The position numbers were made by a program, and so were the translations under genes. A DNA stretch of 64,000 bases from Pseudomonas sp. G2-4 (GTDB taxonomy: Bacteria; Pseudomonadota; Gammaproteobacteria; Pseudomonadales; Pseudomonadaceae): the NCBI RefSeq assembly GCF_030064125.1, contig NZ_CP125957.1:3658001-3722000 (forward strand), in the 5' to 3' direction. The notes beneath the pieces are model-generated. The model saw only the letters and a list, made by a program, of their open reading frames with translations, ran no database searches and was not told the origin of the DNA. The number at the start of each line of letters is the position of its first letter. Position 1 is the first letter of the stretch. Below are positions 10,193 to 17,628 of this stretch, piece after piece.

Positions 10193-10780
10193 TCAAGGCA
10201 ACAGCAAATACACCGCACTTACCACCAGCAACACCGCCATCGCCCGGTTGAACAGGCGCATGGTCGCCGGATTGCCCAGCCAGATGCGCAAGAAACTGCC
10301 GGCATAGGCCCAGCAGCCCACCGAGACGTAGCAGATCACCAAGTAGACAGCCGCAAACTGCCACACCAGTCGTGCCTCCCCATCGGCCACGAACGCGCCC
10401 ATCCCCGCCACACAGGCCAGCCAGGCCTTGGGGTTGAGCCATTGCATCAGCGCACCGTAGAACATCGACGGCGCCCGGTCCTCGTCCTTGGCGCCCAAGT
10501 GCCCATTGTCCATCGCCAACTTCCATGCCATGTACAGCAGAAACGCCACGCCCCCCAGTTGCACCACCCGCGTGAGCCCGGGCCAGCGTTGCAGCACTTC
10601 ATGCAACCCAAGTCCCATCAGCACCAGTAATAAGACAAAGCCCAGGGTCGCGCCGGCCACATGGCGCAAGGTCGCTCGAAACCCGTATCGTGCCCCGGAA
10701 CTGAGGGCCACAATGTTGACCGGCCCTGGTGTAATGGAGGCGACCAAGGCAAACGCCGCCATGGAAAGAATCAGACTCAT
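10193..10780 (-). CDS. LysE-family amino-acid exporter
   Basis: 195-aa inner-membrane protein of the LysE/RhtB family with about six hydrophobic segments. The family signature follows the first helix (TPGPVNIVALSSGARYG, residues about 17-33), and a conserved LNPKAWLACVAG motif lies in the middle. The start at 10780 is chosen because it has an AAGAAGG ribosome-binding site and begins directly with the first membrane helix; an upstream in-frame extension has no membrane character. It probably exports an amino acid or related metabolite. It converges with the AraC-family gene and is divergent from trkH. Confidence 0.9.
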   Translation of the reverse strand: MSLILSMAAFALVASITPGPVNIVALSSGARYGFRATLRHVAGATLGFVLLLVLMGLGLHEVLQRWPGLTRVVQLGGVAFLLYMAWKLAMDNGHLGAKDEDRAPSMFYGALMQWLNPKAWLACVAGMGAFVADGEARLVWQFAAVYLVICYVSVGCWAYAGSFLRIWLGNPATMRLFNRAMAVLLVVSAVYLLLP

Positions 10781-10981
10781 CGCAAACCTTCTTCGTATCT
10801 GTGAGGTGGCGATCAAGGTAAATCGACCGTCGCGGTGGGTATTGAAGAAAACTGCCCAATGGAGAGAGCCAATCACTACCTCGCGAAGCGGCATCACTTC
10901 AGGCTCTTTTTTACGCAAACTTTACGCAGCGGCCGACCCACGAAAACAATACTGTGCGGCTCATTCATTCAGGCGCGTCCC

Positions 10982-12436
10982 ATGTCCATTGCGGTAGTGC
11001 GGTTTATCGGTTTCATTCTCGGTATTTTCCTGATCACCCTCGCTGCCAGCATGGCAATCCCACTTTTGACGTTGGTGATGTACGGGCGCAACGATGACCT
11101 GTCGGCGTTTTTGTGGTCGAGCCTGATCACCTTTGTCTGTGGCATCGCCCTGGTGGCGCGAGGTCGGCCCGCGCACACCCAGATACGCCCGCGGGACATG
11201 TACCTGTTGACCACCGCCAGCTGGGTCATCGTCTGCAGCTTCGCCGCCCTGCCCATGGTGTTCATCCAGCACATCAGCTACACCGATGCCTTTTTCGAGA
11301 CCATGTCGGGTATCACCACCACCGGCTCGACCATCCTCACCGGACTGGACAACGCCTCCCCCGGTCTGTTGATCTGGCGCTCGATGCTGCACTGGCTCGG
11401 CGGGATCGGTTTCATCGGCATGGCGGTGGCGATCCTGCCACTGCTGCGGGTCGGCGGCATGCGACTGTTCCAGACCGAATCGTCGGACTGGTCGGAGAAG
11501 GTCACACCACGCTCCCACGTCGCCGCGACCTACATCCTGTGGATCTACGTCGGGTTGACCGCACTCGCCACCCTTGCCCTGTGGTGGGCCGGCATGACGC
11601 CCTTCGACGCGATCAATCACGCGATGTCCTTGATTTCCACCGGCGGCTTTTCCACGTCGGATTCATCCCTGGGACATTGGACTCAACCCGCCATTCACTG
11701 GGTGTCGGTGATCGTCATGATGGCAGGCGCACTGCCATTCACCTTGTATGTCGCCACCTTGCGCGGCAACACGCGCGCGCTGTTCAGGGACCAGCAAGTC
11801 AGGGGGTTCGTCGGGTTTCTGGTCATCACCTGGCTCGTGGTGGGGACCTGGCTGAGCCTGAACAGTGACTACACCTGGTGGGACGCGGTGCGTATCGTGG
11901 CCGTCAACGTGACGTCAGTGGTGACTACTACGGGTGTGGCGCTGGGTGATTACACCTTATGGGGCAGTTTTGCCTTGCTGTTGTTCTTCTATCTGACGTT
12001 TGTCGGCGGCTGTTCGGGCTCCACGTCCGGCGGGTTGAAAATCTTCCGCTTCCAAGTGGCCGGGGCGTTGCTGATGAGCAGTCTGAAACAATTGATCCAT
12101 CCCCGGGCGGTGATTCAGAAAAAATACAACAACCACCCCATCGATGAAGAGATCGTCCGCTCGCTGCTGACGTTTTCGTTTTTCTTCACCATCACCATCG
12201 GCGCTATCGCCCTGGGGTTGGCGCTGATCGGCCTCGACTGGACAACCGCCTTGACCGGCGCGGCCACCGCCGTGTGCAACGTAGGCCCGGGGCTGGGTAC
12301 GATCATCGGGCCAGCCGGTAACTTCTCGACGTTGCCGGATGCGGCGAAGTGGCTGCTGACCATTGGCATGCTTCTGGGTCGCCTGGAAATCCTGACGGTG
12401 ATGGTGTTGTTCACCCCAGTGTTCTGGAAGTATTGA
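10982..12436 (+). CDS. trkH: Trk potassium uptake protein TrkH
   Basis: 484-aa potassium translocating subunit of the Trk system. Four pore-loop repeats are visible as selectivity-filter-like segments: GITTTGST, LISTGGFST, VTTTGVAL and CNVGPGLGT. It works with the peripheral NAD-binding TrkA, which is not encoded here. The length matches the family. The start at 10982 (MSIAVVRF) is preferred to an N-terminally extended frame because it begins at the first membrane helix. It is divergent from the lysE-type gene. Confidence 0.95.
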   Translation: MSIAVVRFIGFILGIFLITLAASMAIPLLTLVMYGRNDDLSAFLWSSLITFVCGIALVARGRPAHTQIRPRDMYLLTTASWVIVCSFAALPMVFIQHISYTDAFFETMSGITTTGSTILTGLDNASPGLLIWRSMLHWLGGIGFIGMAVAILPLLRVGGMRLFQTESSDWSEKVTPRSHVAATYILWIYVGLTALATLALWWAGMTPFDAINHAMSLISTGGFSTSDSSLGHWTQPAIHWVSVIVMMAGALPFTLYVATLRGNTRALFRDQQVRGFVGFLVITWLVVGTWLSLNSDYTWWDAVRIVAVNVTSVVTTTGVALGDYTLWGSFALLLFFYLTFVGGCSGSTSGGLKIFRFQVAGALLMSSLKQLIHPRAVIQKKYNNHPIDEEIVRSLLTFSFFFTITIGAIALGLALIGLDWTTALTGAATAVCNVGPGLGTIIGPAGNFSTLPDAAKWLLTIGMLLGRLEILTVMVLFTPVFWKY

Positions 12437-12557
12437 ACGCCTCGCTACTATGTAGCCGACAGACGAAAAAGCCCCGGCACCCTGAACAAGCGTGACCGGA
12501 AAATTCACTGTCGATTTTTCGGTGGAGTCGTTTCCGACACGGTTCTATGCTCCACCC

Positions 12558-13640
12558 ATGAACCGACAAGACTCGCTGCTCCCGCCCCATGCCGAGATGG
12601 TCCGCGCCATGCTCGAACGAGACACCGCCTACGAGGGGGTGTTTTTCACCGCGGTCAAGACCACCGGCATTTTCTGCCGCCCCGCTTGCACGGCGCGCAA
12701 GCCGAAACCGGAGAACGTGGAGTTCTTCGCCCACGCCGACGAAGCCATGTCAGCCGGCTACCGGGCCTGCCTGCGCTGCAAGCCGTTGGACGCCGCGGCC
12801 ATCGCGCCGGACTGGATCCAGGCCTTGCTCAAAGCCGTGGATGCCGAACCCGAACTGCGCTGGACCGACGCCCTGCTGCTGGAACAAGGCATCGAACCGC
12901 TGAAACTGCGGCGCTGGTTCAAGCAACATTTCGGCATGACCTTCCACTCCTATTTGCGCACCCGCCGCCTGGGTATCGCCCTGGGCGGTATCAAGGAAGG
13001 CGCCTCCATCGATCACGCGGCATTCGATTCCGGCTATGAGTCGCTGAGCGGATTTCGCGACGCCTTCGTCAAATCCTTCCATATCACCCCGGGCCGCGCC
13101 GCCCTCAGTGAGCCCTTGTTGTTCACCCGCCTGACCACGCCGTTGGGTCCGATGCTGGCCATGGCCGAACGGCGTGGCCTGGTGTTGCTGGAGTTCCTCG
13201 ACCGTCCGGCCCTGACCCGGGAAATCGAAGAGCTGCAGCAGCGCTACGGCTATACCATTGCGCCGGGGCACAACCCTCATTTGCAGCAGATCGAAACCGA
13301 GCTGGCCGACTATTTCGCCGGCAAACTCACCGCGTTCAGCGTCCCGCTGCATATGCCTGGCAGTGCCTTCGCCGTGCGGGTCTGGGCCGAGTTGCAGAAC
13401 ATCCCCTACGGCGAAACCCGCAGCTACGGCGGCATCGCCTCGGTGCTCGGCAGCCCTGGCGCCAGCCGCGCCGTGGGCCTGGCCAATGGACAGAATCGCC
13501 TGGCCATCGTCATCCCCTGCCACCGGGTGATTGGCGCGGACGGCTCGTTGACCGGTTATGGTGGCGGACAGCCGCGCAAGGCGTTTCTGTTGCGGCTGGA
13601 AAAAGCCGCGGTGCAGGTTTCGCTGCCGCTGGCGTTCTGA
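12558..13640 (+). CDS. ada: Ada: bifunctional DNA-alkylation repair protein and transcriptional activator
   Basis: 360-aa protein with the full Ada domain order. The N-terminal Ada zinc-binding domain carries four cysteines (FCRPACTARK and ACLRCK) that receive methyl from phosphotriesters. An AraC-type helix-turn-helix follows (about residues 90-180). The C-terminal methyltransferase domain has the active-site motif IPCHRVIG, whose cysteine accepts methyl from O6-methylguanine. The ATG at 12558 matches the expected N-terminus; an upstream in-frame start would add 22 residues. An AlkA-like glycosylase gene begins 23 nt after the stop, giving an adaptive-response operon. Confidence 0.94.
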   Translation: MNRQDSLLPPHAEMVRAMLERDTAYEGVFFTAVKTTGIFCRPACTARKPKPENVEFFAHADEAMSAGYRACLRCKPLDAAAIAPDWIQALLKAVDAEPELRWTDALLLEQGIEPLKLRRWFKQHFGMTFHSYLRTRRLGIALGGIKEGASIDHAAFDSGYESLSGFRDAFVKSFHITPGRAALSEPLLFTRLTTPLGPMLAMAERRGLVLLEFLDRPALTREIEELQQRYGYTIAPGHNPHLQQIETELADYFAGKLTAFSVPLHMPGSAFAVRVWAELQNIPYGETRSYGGIASVLGSPGASRAVGLANGQNRLAIVIPCHRVIGADGSLTGYGGGQPRKAFLLRLEKAAVQVSLPLAF

Positions 13641-13663
13641 TCGGCCCGGAGAACGAACACCTG

Positions 13664-14290
13664 ATGCCTGTGCCCTACCATGACGCCAGTGTCTTTCTGG
13701 CGAGTCAGGACGAAGATTGGCGCCGCCATGTCGAAGCGATCGGCCCTTGCCTGCTGCAACCCAAGCCGGCCCGCGATCCCTATGAGGCCCTGGTGCGGGC
13801 GATTGCCTATCAGCAACTGCACGCCAAGGCTGGCGATGCGATTCTCGCTCGGTTGCTGGCACTGTTCCCGGCGCTGACATTCCCCAAGCCTGAGCAGATT
13901 CTGGCGACTGACTTTGCGCAAATGCGCAGCTGTGGGTTTTCCGCCAGCAAGATCGCGACCATCCAGGGCATAGCCCAAGCGACTCTGGAGGGGCTGGTGC
14001 CGGATTACGCCACGGCGCTGGCCATGGGAGATGAAGCCCTGATCGAGCGCCTGACCGCGTTGCGCGGTGTCGGGCGCTGGACCGTGGAAATGCTACTGAT
14101 CTACAGCCTGGAGCGGCCAGACATTCTGCCAGCCGATGACTTTGGTGTGCGCGAGGGTTATCGACGGATGAAGGGGCTGGAGCAACAGCCCAGCCGCAGG
14201 CAGATGATCGATATCGGCCGGGCCTGGAGCCCTTATCGGACGGTGGCGGCGTGGTATTTGTGGCGGGTACCCGGCCGTGGGGCCGCGTAA
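13664..14290 (+). CDS. DNA-3-methyladenine glycosylase II (AlkA-like)
   Basis: 208-aa member of the helix-hairpin-helix DNA glycosylase superfamily that removes alkylated bases. The helix-hairpin-helix is visible at LTALRGVGRWTVEMLLIYSL, and the catalytic aspartate lies in PADDFGVREG shortly after it. It lacks the N-terminal domain of E. coli AlkA and resembles the shorter single-module type. It is encoded 23 nt after ada, which supports a role in alkylation repair and probable control by Ada. Confidence 0.92.
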   Translation: MPVPYHDASVFLASQDEDWRRHVEAIGPCLLQPKPARDPYEALVRAIAYQQLHAKAGDAILARLLALFPALTFPKPEQILATDFAQMRSCGFSASKIATIQGIAQATLEGLVPDYATALAMGDEALIERLTALRGVGRWTVEMLLIYSLERPDILPADDFGVREGYRRMKGLEQQPSRRQMIDIGRAWSPYRTVAAWYLWRVPGRGAA

Positions 14291-14355
14291 TCTGTCATCG
14301 CGAGCAGGCTCGTCTAGGCTGTTTAGAATCATTCCAACCCTAATTGGAGGCTCCC

Positions 14356-14844
14356 ATGCAGCTCGAAGGATCCTGCCACTGCGGCGCGGTTTCATTCAGC
14401 CTGACCTGTGCCCACCCCTACCCTTATCAACGCTGCTACTGCTCGATCTGCCGCAAGACCCAGGGCGGTGGTGGTTTTGCCATCAACCTGGGGGGCGATG
14501 CCCAGAGCCTGAAGGTGCGCGGGCGCAAACACATTTCCATCTACCATGCACGGCTCAAGAATGAAGGCGATAAGCGCGCCCACCGCAGCAGTGCCGAACG
14601 GCATTTCTGTTCCTTGTGCGGCTCGGGATTATGGCTGTTCAGCCCGGAATGGCCAGAGCTGATCCACCCTTTTGCCTCCGCCATCGACACACCGCTGCCG
14701 GTACCGCCGGAGCACACGCACCTGATGCTCGGTTCCAAGGCGCCGTGGGTGGAGGTCGAGACGCATAAGGGCGACCAGCAGTTCGATGTCTATCCCGAGG
14801 AATCCATTGCCCAGTGGCATGAACGCCTGGGGCTGGTCACTTAG
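14356..14844 (+). CDS. GFA-family (glutathione-dependent formaldehyde-activating enzyme-like) protein
   Basis: 162-aa protein with the zinc-binding cysteine pattern of the GFA/CENP-V family: SCHCGAVSF near residue 7, RCYCSICRK near residue 30 and FCSLCGSG near residue 85. The start at 14356 has a TTGGAGG ribosome-binding site 5 nt upstream. Members of this family are often annotated as S-(hydroxymethyl)glutathione synthase, but most are of unknown substrate, so only the family is called. It is on the same strand as ada and the glycosylase, 65 nt downstream. Confidence 0.88.
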   Translation: MQLEGSCHCGAVSFSLTCAHPYPYQRCYCSICRKTQGGGGFAINLGGDAQSLKVRGRKHISIYHARLKNEGDKRAHRSSAERHFCSLCGSGLWLFSPEWPELIHPFASAIDTPLPVPPEHTHLMLGSKAPWVEVETHKGDQQFDVYPEESIAQWHERLGLVT

Positions 14845-14868
14845 AGATGCAGTGCTGCATAAGGCCCC

Positions 14869-14962
14869 ATCGCGAGCAAGCTCGCTCCCACATTTGACTC
14901 TTCAGTGTTCACAAATAATGTGTACACAGAAAATCCCCTGTGGGAGCGAGCTTGCTCGCGAT
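14869..14962. repeat. REP pair (GTGGGAGCGAGC type)
   Basis: Inverted copies ATCGCGAGCAAGCTCGCTCC and GTGGGAGCGAGCTTGCTCGC are separated by about 50 nt that include AATAATGTGTACACAG. It lies between the convergent GFA-family gene and miaE. A further single REP fragment lies at about 14296-14316 before the GFA-family gene. Confidence 0.85.
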
Positions 14963-14980
14963 GGCGTCAGTACCGGCACC

Positions 14981-15592
14981 TCAGCACTGTCGAGCCGGCA
15001 CACCACTGTGGAACCGAAACTCCACGTCCGGCGATTCGATCAGTTCCCGCTCGGCGTCACGCACCTTGTCGATCACCTGGGCAATGTCCTTGGCGTCACC
15101 GTACTGGTAAGCCAGTTTCAGGTAACCCTGGAAGTGCCGCGCCTCGCTTTTGAGCAAGCCGAAGTAGAATTTGCCCAGTTCTTCGTCCAGATGCGGCACC
15201 AGGGCCTCGAAACGCTCGCAACTGCGGGCTTCGATGAAGGCGCCGACCACCAGGGTGTCCACCAGCTTGACCGGCTCATGGCTGCGTACCACCTTGCGCA
15301 GCCCCGAGGCGTAACGCCCGGCGGAGAGCTGGCGCAAGCCGATCTTGCGTCTTTTCATCAGGCGCATGACCTGCTCGTGATGCACCAGCTCTTCTCGGGC
15401 CAGGCGCGACATCAGGTTGATCAGGTCCACATGGGAATGATACTTGGCGATCAGGCTCAAGGCGGTGCTGGCGGCCTTGAACTCGCAGTTCTTGTGGTCG
15501 ATCAGCAACGTTTCCTGATCAGCCAGCGCGGCCTGGACCCAGGCATCCGGGGTGCGGCAACCAAGGAATTGGTGAATTTCGGGAAGGATCAT
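14981..15592 (-). CDS. miaE: tRNA 2-methylthio-N6-isopentenyladenosine-37 hydroxylase MiaE
   Basis: 203-aa non-haem diiron hydroxylase that acts on the hypermodified adenosine next to the anticodon. Iron-ligand motifs typical of the ferritin-like fold are visible: EFKAASTA, EELVHHEQ, EARSCERF and EARHFQGY. The start at 15592 (MILPEIHQFLG) matches the expected N-terminus; a GTG 9 nt upstream is an alternative. It is divergent from the universal stress protein gene, with a 178-nt shared upstream region. Confidence 0.94.
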   Translation of the reverse strand: MILPEIHQFLGCRTPDAWVQAALADQETLLIDHKNCEFKAASTALSLIAKYHSHVDLINLMSRLAREELVHHEQVMRLMKRRKIGLRQLSAGRYASGLRKVVRSHEPVKLVDTLVVGAFIEARSCERFEALVPHLDEELGKFYFGLLKSEARHFQGYLKLAYQYGDAKDIAQVIDKVRDAERELIESPDVEFRFHSGVPARQC

Positions 15593-15668
15593 GGGGCTCA
15601 CGGGAAAAGGTAGTCGAGCGAAGGGCGCCGATTATACCGGCCTGCCTCCAGACCACCAGTCACCGCCG

Positions 15669-15711
15669 TTGATATGCATCAAGTCGACGACTCACCCATA
15701 GCAACTAGACT
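15669..15711 (+). promoter_or_regulatory. ANR/FNR box and -10 element upstream of the universal stress gene
   Basis: TTGATATGCATCAA at 15669-15682 is a perfect match to the ANR/FNR consensus (TTGAT-N4-ATCAA). A TAGACT -10-like hexamer at 15706-15711 puts the expected transcription start near 15718, about 42 nt from the box centre, which is the spacing of a class II FNR-type activated promoter reading toward the gene at 15771. Confidence 0.75.
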
Positions 15712-15770
15712 GCCCCACAACAACTATAGTTGAGCAACGCCAGCCTTTTCATTGCAGGAGAACGCCGATC

Positions 15771-16634
15771 ATGCAAGCCATTCGCAGCATTCTGGTGGTC
15801 ATCGAACCCGAACATTCGGAAAGCCTGGCGCTCAAGCGCGCCAAGCTGATCGCCGGGGTGACCCAGGCCCACCTGCACCTGCTGGTGTGCGACAAAAAGC
15901 ACGACCATGCCGGCATGCTCGGCGTGCTGAAGGCCGCGCTGCTGGCGGACGGCTACAGCGTCACCACCGAGCAGGCCTGGAACGAAAGCCTCTACGAAAC
16001 CATCATCGATGTGCAGCAGGCCGAGGGCTGCGGCCTGGTGATCAAGCAGCACTTCCCCGACAGCCCGCTGAAAAAAGCCCTGCTCACCCCGGCGGACTGG
16101 AAGCTGCTGCGCCACTGCCCGACCCCGGTGCTGCTGGTGAAAACTGCGGGTTCCTGGAAGGACAAGGTGATTTTGGCGGCCGTGGACGTTGGCAATGCCG
16201 ACGGCGAGCACCGTCACCTGCACAACACCATCATCGATCACGGCTACGACATTGCCCTCCTGGCCAAGGCGCATCTGCATGTGATCAGTGCCCACCCCAC
16301 GCCGATGCTGTCGTCGGCCGACCCGACCTTCCAGCTCAAGGAAACCATCGAAGCTCGTTATCGCGAGCAATGCCGGGCGTTCCAGGCCGAGTTCGACATC
16401 GACGACCAGCACCTGCACATCGAAGAAGGTCCGGCGGACGTGCTGATCCCATTCATGGCGCGCAAGCTGCAGGCCGCGGTAACGGTGATCGGCACCGTGG
16501 CGCGTTCCGGGTTGTCAGGGGTGTTGATCGGCAATACCGCCGAAGCGGTGCTCGATACACTGGAAAGCGACGTGCTGGTGCTCAAGCCGCAGGAAGTCGA
16601 GGACCATCTGGTGGAGTTGGCGGTCAAGGAATAA
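15771..16634 (+). CDS. Tandem-domain universal stress protein (UspE-like)
   Basis: 287-aa cytoplasmic protein with two Usp domains (about residues 3-128 and 130-275). The second carries the ATP-binding signature of the family (GTVARSGLSGVLIGNT, pattern G-x2-G-x9-G-[ST]); the first lacks a clear copy. The perfect ANR-type site upstream suggests induction when oxygen is low, consistent with known ANR-dependent universal stress proteins of P. aeruginosa that support anaerobic survival. The gene is divergent from miaE. A single REP copy follows its stop. Confidence 0.9.
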   Translation: MQAIRSILVVIEPEHSESLALKRAKLIAGVTQAHLHLLVCDKKHDHAGMLGVLKAALLADGYSVTTEQAWNESLYETIIDVQQAEGCGLVIKQHFPDSPLKKALLTPADWKLLRHCPTPVLLVKTAGSWKDKVILAAVDVGNADGEHRHLHNTIIDHGYDIALLAKAHLHVISAHPTPMLSSADPTFQLKETIEARYREQCRAFQAEFDIDDQHLHIEEGPADVLIPFMARKLQAAVTVIGTVARSGLSGVLIGNTAEAVLDTLESDVLVLKPQEVEDHLVELAVKE

Positions 16635-16649
16635 AGCGAATGAGCTCTT

Positions 16650-16695
16650 TGTGGCGAGGGAGCTTGCTCCCGCTGGGTTGCGAAGCGACCCTCGC
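16650..16695. repeat. Single REP copy (GTGGCGAGGGAGC type)
   Basis: One copy of TGTGGCGAGGGAGCTTGCTC followed by CCGCTGGGTTGCGAAGCGACCC. No inverted partner was found nearby. It lies between the universal stress gene and the convergent DUF1289 gene. Confidence 0.75.
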
Positions 16696-16749
16696 TCTTG
16701 ATCTTAAAAATGTCTGGTCCTGAAAAACCCTGGCGCAAATGGCCGGAGG

Positions 16750-17220
16750 TCAGCCGCCGATTGCATCCTTCAGGAACCCCGGCGCGATGTAGCGCTGGTA
16801 GTGGGCTTCGGACAGAAGGAAAAATTCCCGATCAATGGCGTCGCGCAGGTCTGGCAGGTCCCAGTCGCGAAACTCCGGCATCAGCACCATGCCGTAGGCT
16901 TCCAGATTGTTGATCACGCGCGCGCCCCGGGCGATCAATTGGTAGGCCCAGCAATATTCCGACTGATGCGGCACAAAGCGGATTTTGCGCGACTCCAGCT
17001 GCTGGCGCAGCAATCCTGGGTCGAAAACCTCCAACTTGGCCACCATCACCTGCACCAGCAACTGCTCCAGCCGCATCCACACCGCGCGTTTTTCGTCCTC
17101 GTTGTAGCCGTTCCAGTGAATCACTTCATGGTGGAACCGCTTGCAGCCACGGCACACCAGGTCACCGTAGACAGTGGAGCAGAGGCCGACACAGGGGGTC
17201 TTGATGAGCTGGTTGGGCAT
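16750..17220 (-). CDS. DUF1289 domain protein
   Basis: 156-aa protein. The N-terminal part has the cysteine pattern of the DUF1289 family (TPCVGLC, then CRGCKRFHHEVIHW), which suggests a small metal-binding domain in about residues 8-60. The rest contains no recognisable domain or membrane segment. The start at 17220 (MPNQLIKTPC) is preferred; a TTG 18 nt upstream is possible. Neither has a clear ribosome-binding site. It is divergent from acnB across a long leader. The function is unknown. Confidence 0.8.
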   Translation of the reverse strand: MPNQLIKTPCVGLCSTVYGDLVCRGCKRFHHEVIHWNGYNEDEKRAVWMRLEQLLVQVMVAKLEVFDPGLLRQQLESRKIRFVPHQSEYCWAYQLIARGARVINNLEAYGMVLMPEFRDWDLPDLRDAIDREFFLLSEAHYQRYIAPGFLKDAIGG

Positions 17221-17307
17221 AAGGAAAAGCACACGCAAAAGCAGGACAGGCCGTCATGTTAGCCCTTTGTCTAAGATTGATCACCCCTTCAAACTTCATG
17301 GCCCAAC

Positions 17308-17336
17308 TTACCTTTAATTTTTTTTTCCCGTAGAAT
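17308..17336 (+). promoter_or_regulatory. Candidate promoter for acnB
   Basis: TTACCT at 17308-17313 and TAGAAT at 17331-17336 are separated by 17 nt and overlap a T-rich tract. The -10 is good and the -35 is weak. Transcription from here would carry the structured leader described next. Confidence 0.4.
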
Positions 17337-17367
17337 CAGCCAGCCTTTTAAGGCGCCAATGTCCGTT

Positions 17368-17507
17368 AGAAGCTGTTTTCAAAGCGTCACGAGCACAGTC
17401 GTTCCTTCAGAGCGGTGTTGGCGAAGGGTCTTTCCAGCGGGGAAAGCCCAACGCCAACCCTCATCAGCTCCCCGTTCTGCAGGCGTAAAACTTTGAAAGC
17501 AGCTTCT
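17368..17507 (+). ncRNA. Long hairpin in the acnB 5' leader
   Basis: Nested complementary arms suggest one rod-like RNA of about 140 nt. The outer stem pairs AGAAGCTGTTTTCAAAG (17368-17384) with CTTTGAAAGCAGCTTCT (17491-17507): 17 pairs including one G-U. The middle stem pairs 17404-17415 with 17472-17483 (11 of 12 pairs). The inner stem GTTGGCG/CGCCAAC pairs 17417-17423 with 17452-17458. The tip GGG-T-CTTTCC pairs with GGAAAGCCC around loop AGCGG. It ends 121 nt before the acnB start. It may be a cis-regulatory leader, a small RNA, or a mobile inverted-repeat element; sequence alone cannot decide. Confidence 0.55.
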
Positions 17508-17628
17508 GTGAGGAACCCCGGAAACTCTGGCCTGGTGGCTCAAAAAGCCACCGACGCGCATGAGTACCGTGGGTTTCTGGATGAGCGTCCCGGACACCCA
17601 TTTGGGACCACTGATGAGGGTAATAACT
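17508..17628 (+). promoter_or_regulatory. Rest of acnB leader, with a second small hairpin
   Basis: After the large hairpin a second stem is visible: GGTGGCT and AGCCACC around a CAAAA loop, at about 17533-17553. A GAGGG ribosome-binding site lies about 9 nt before the GTG start of acnB. The open frames that cross this leader have no support as genes. Confidence 0.45.
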
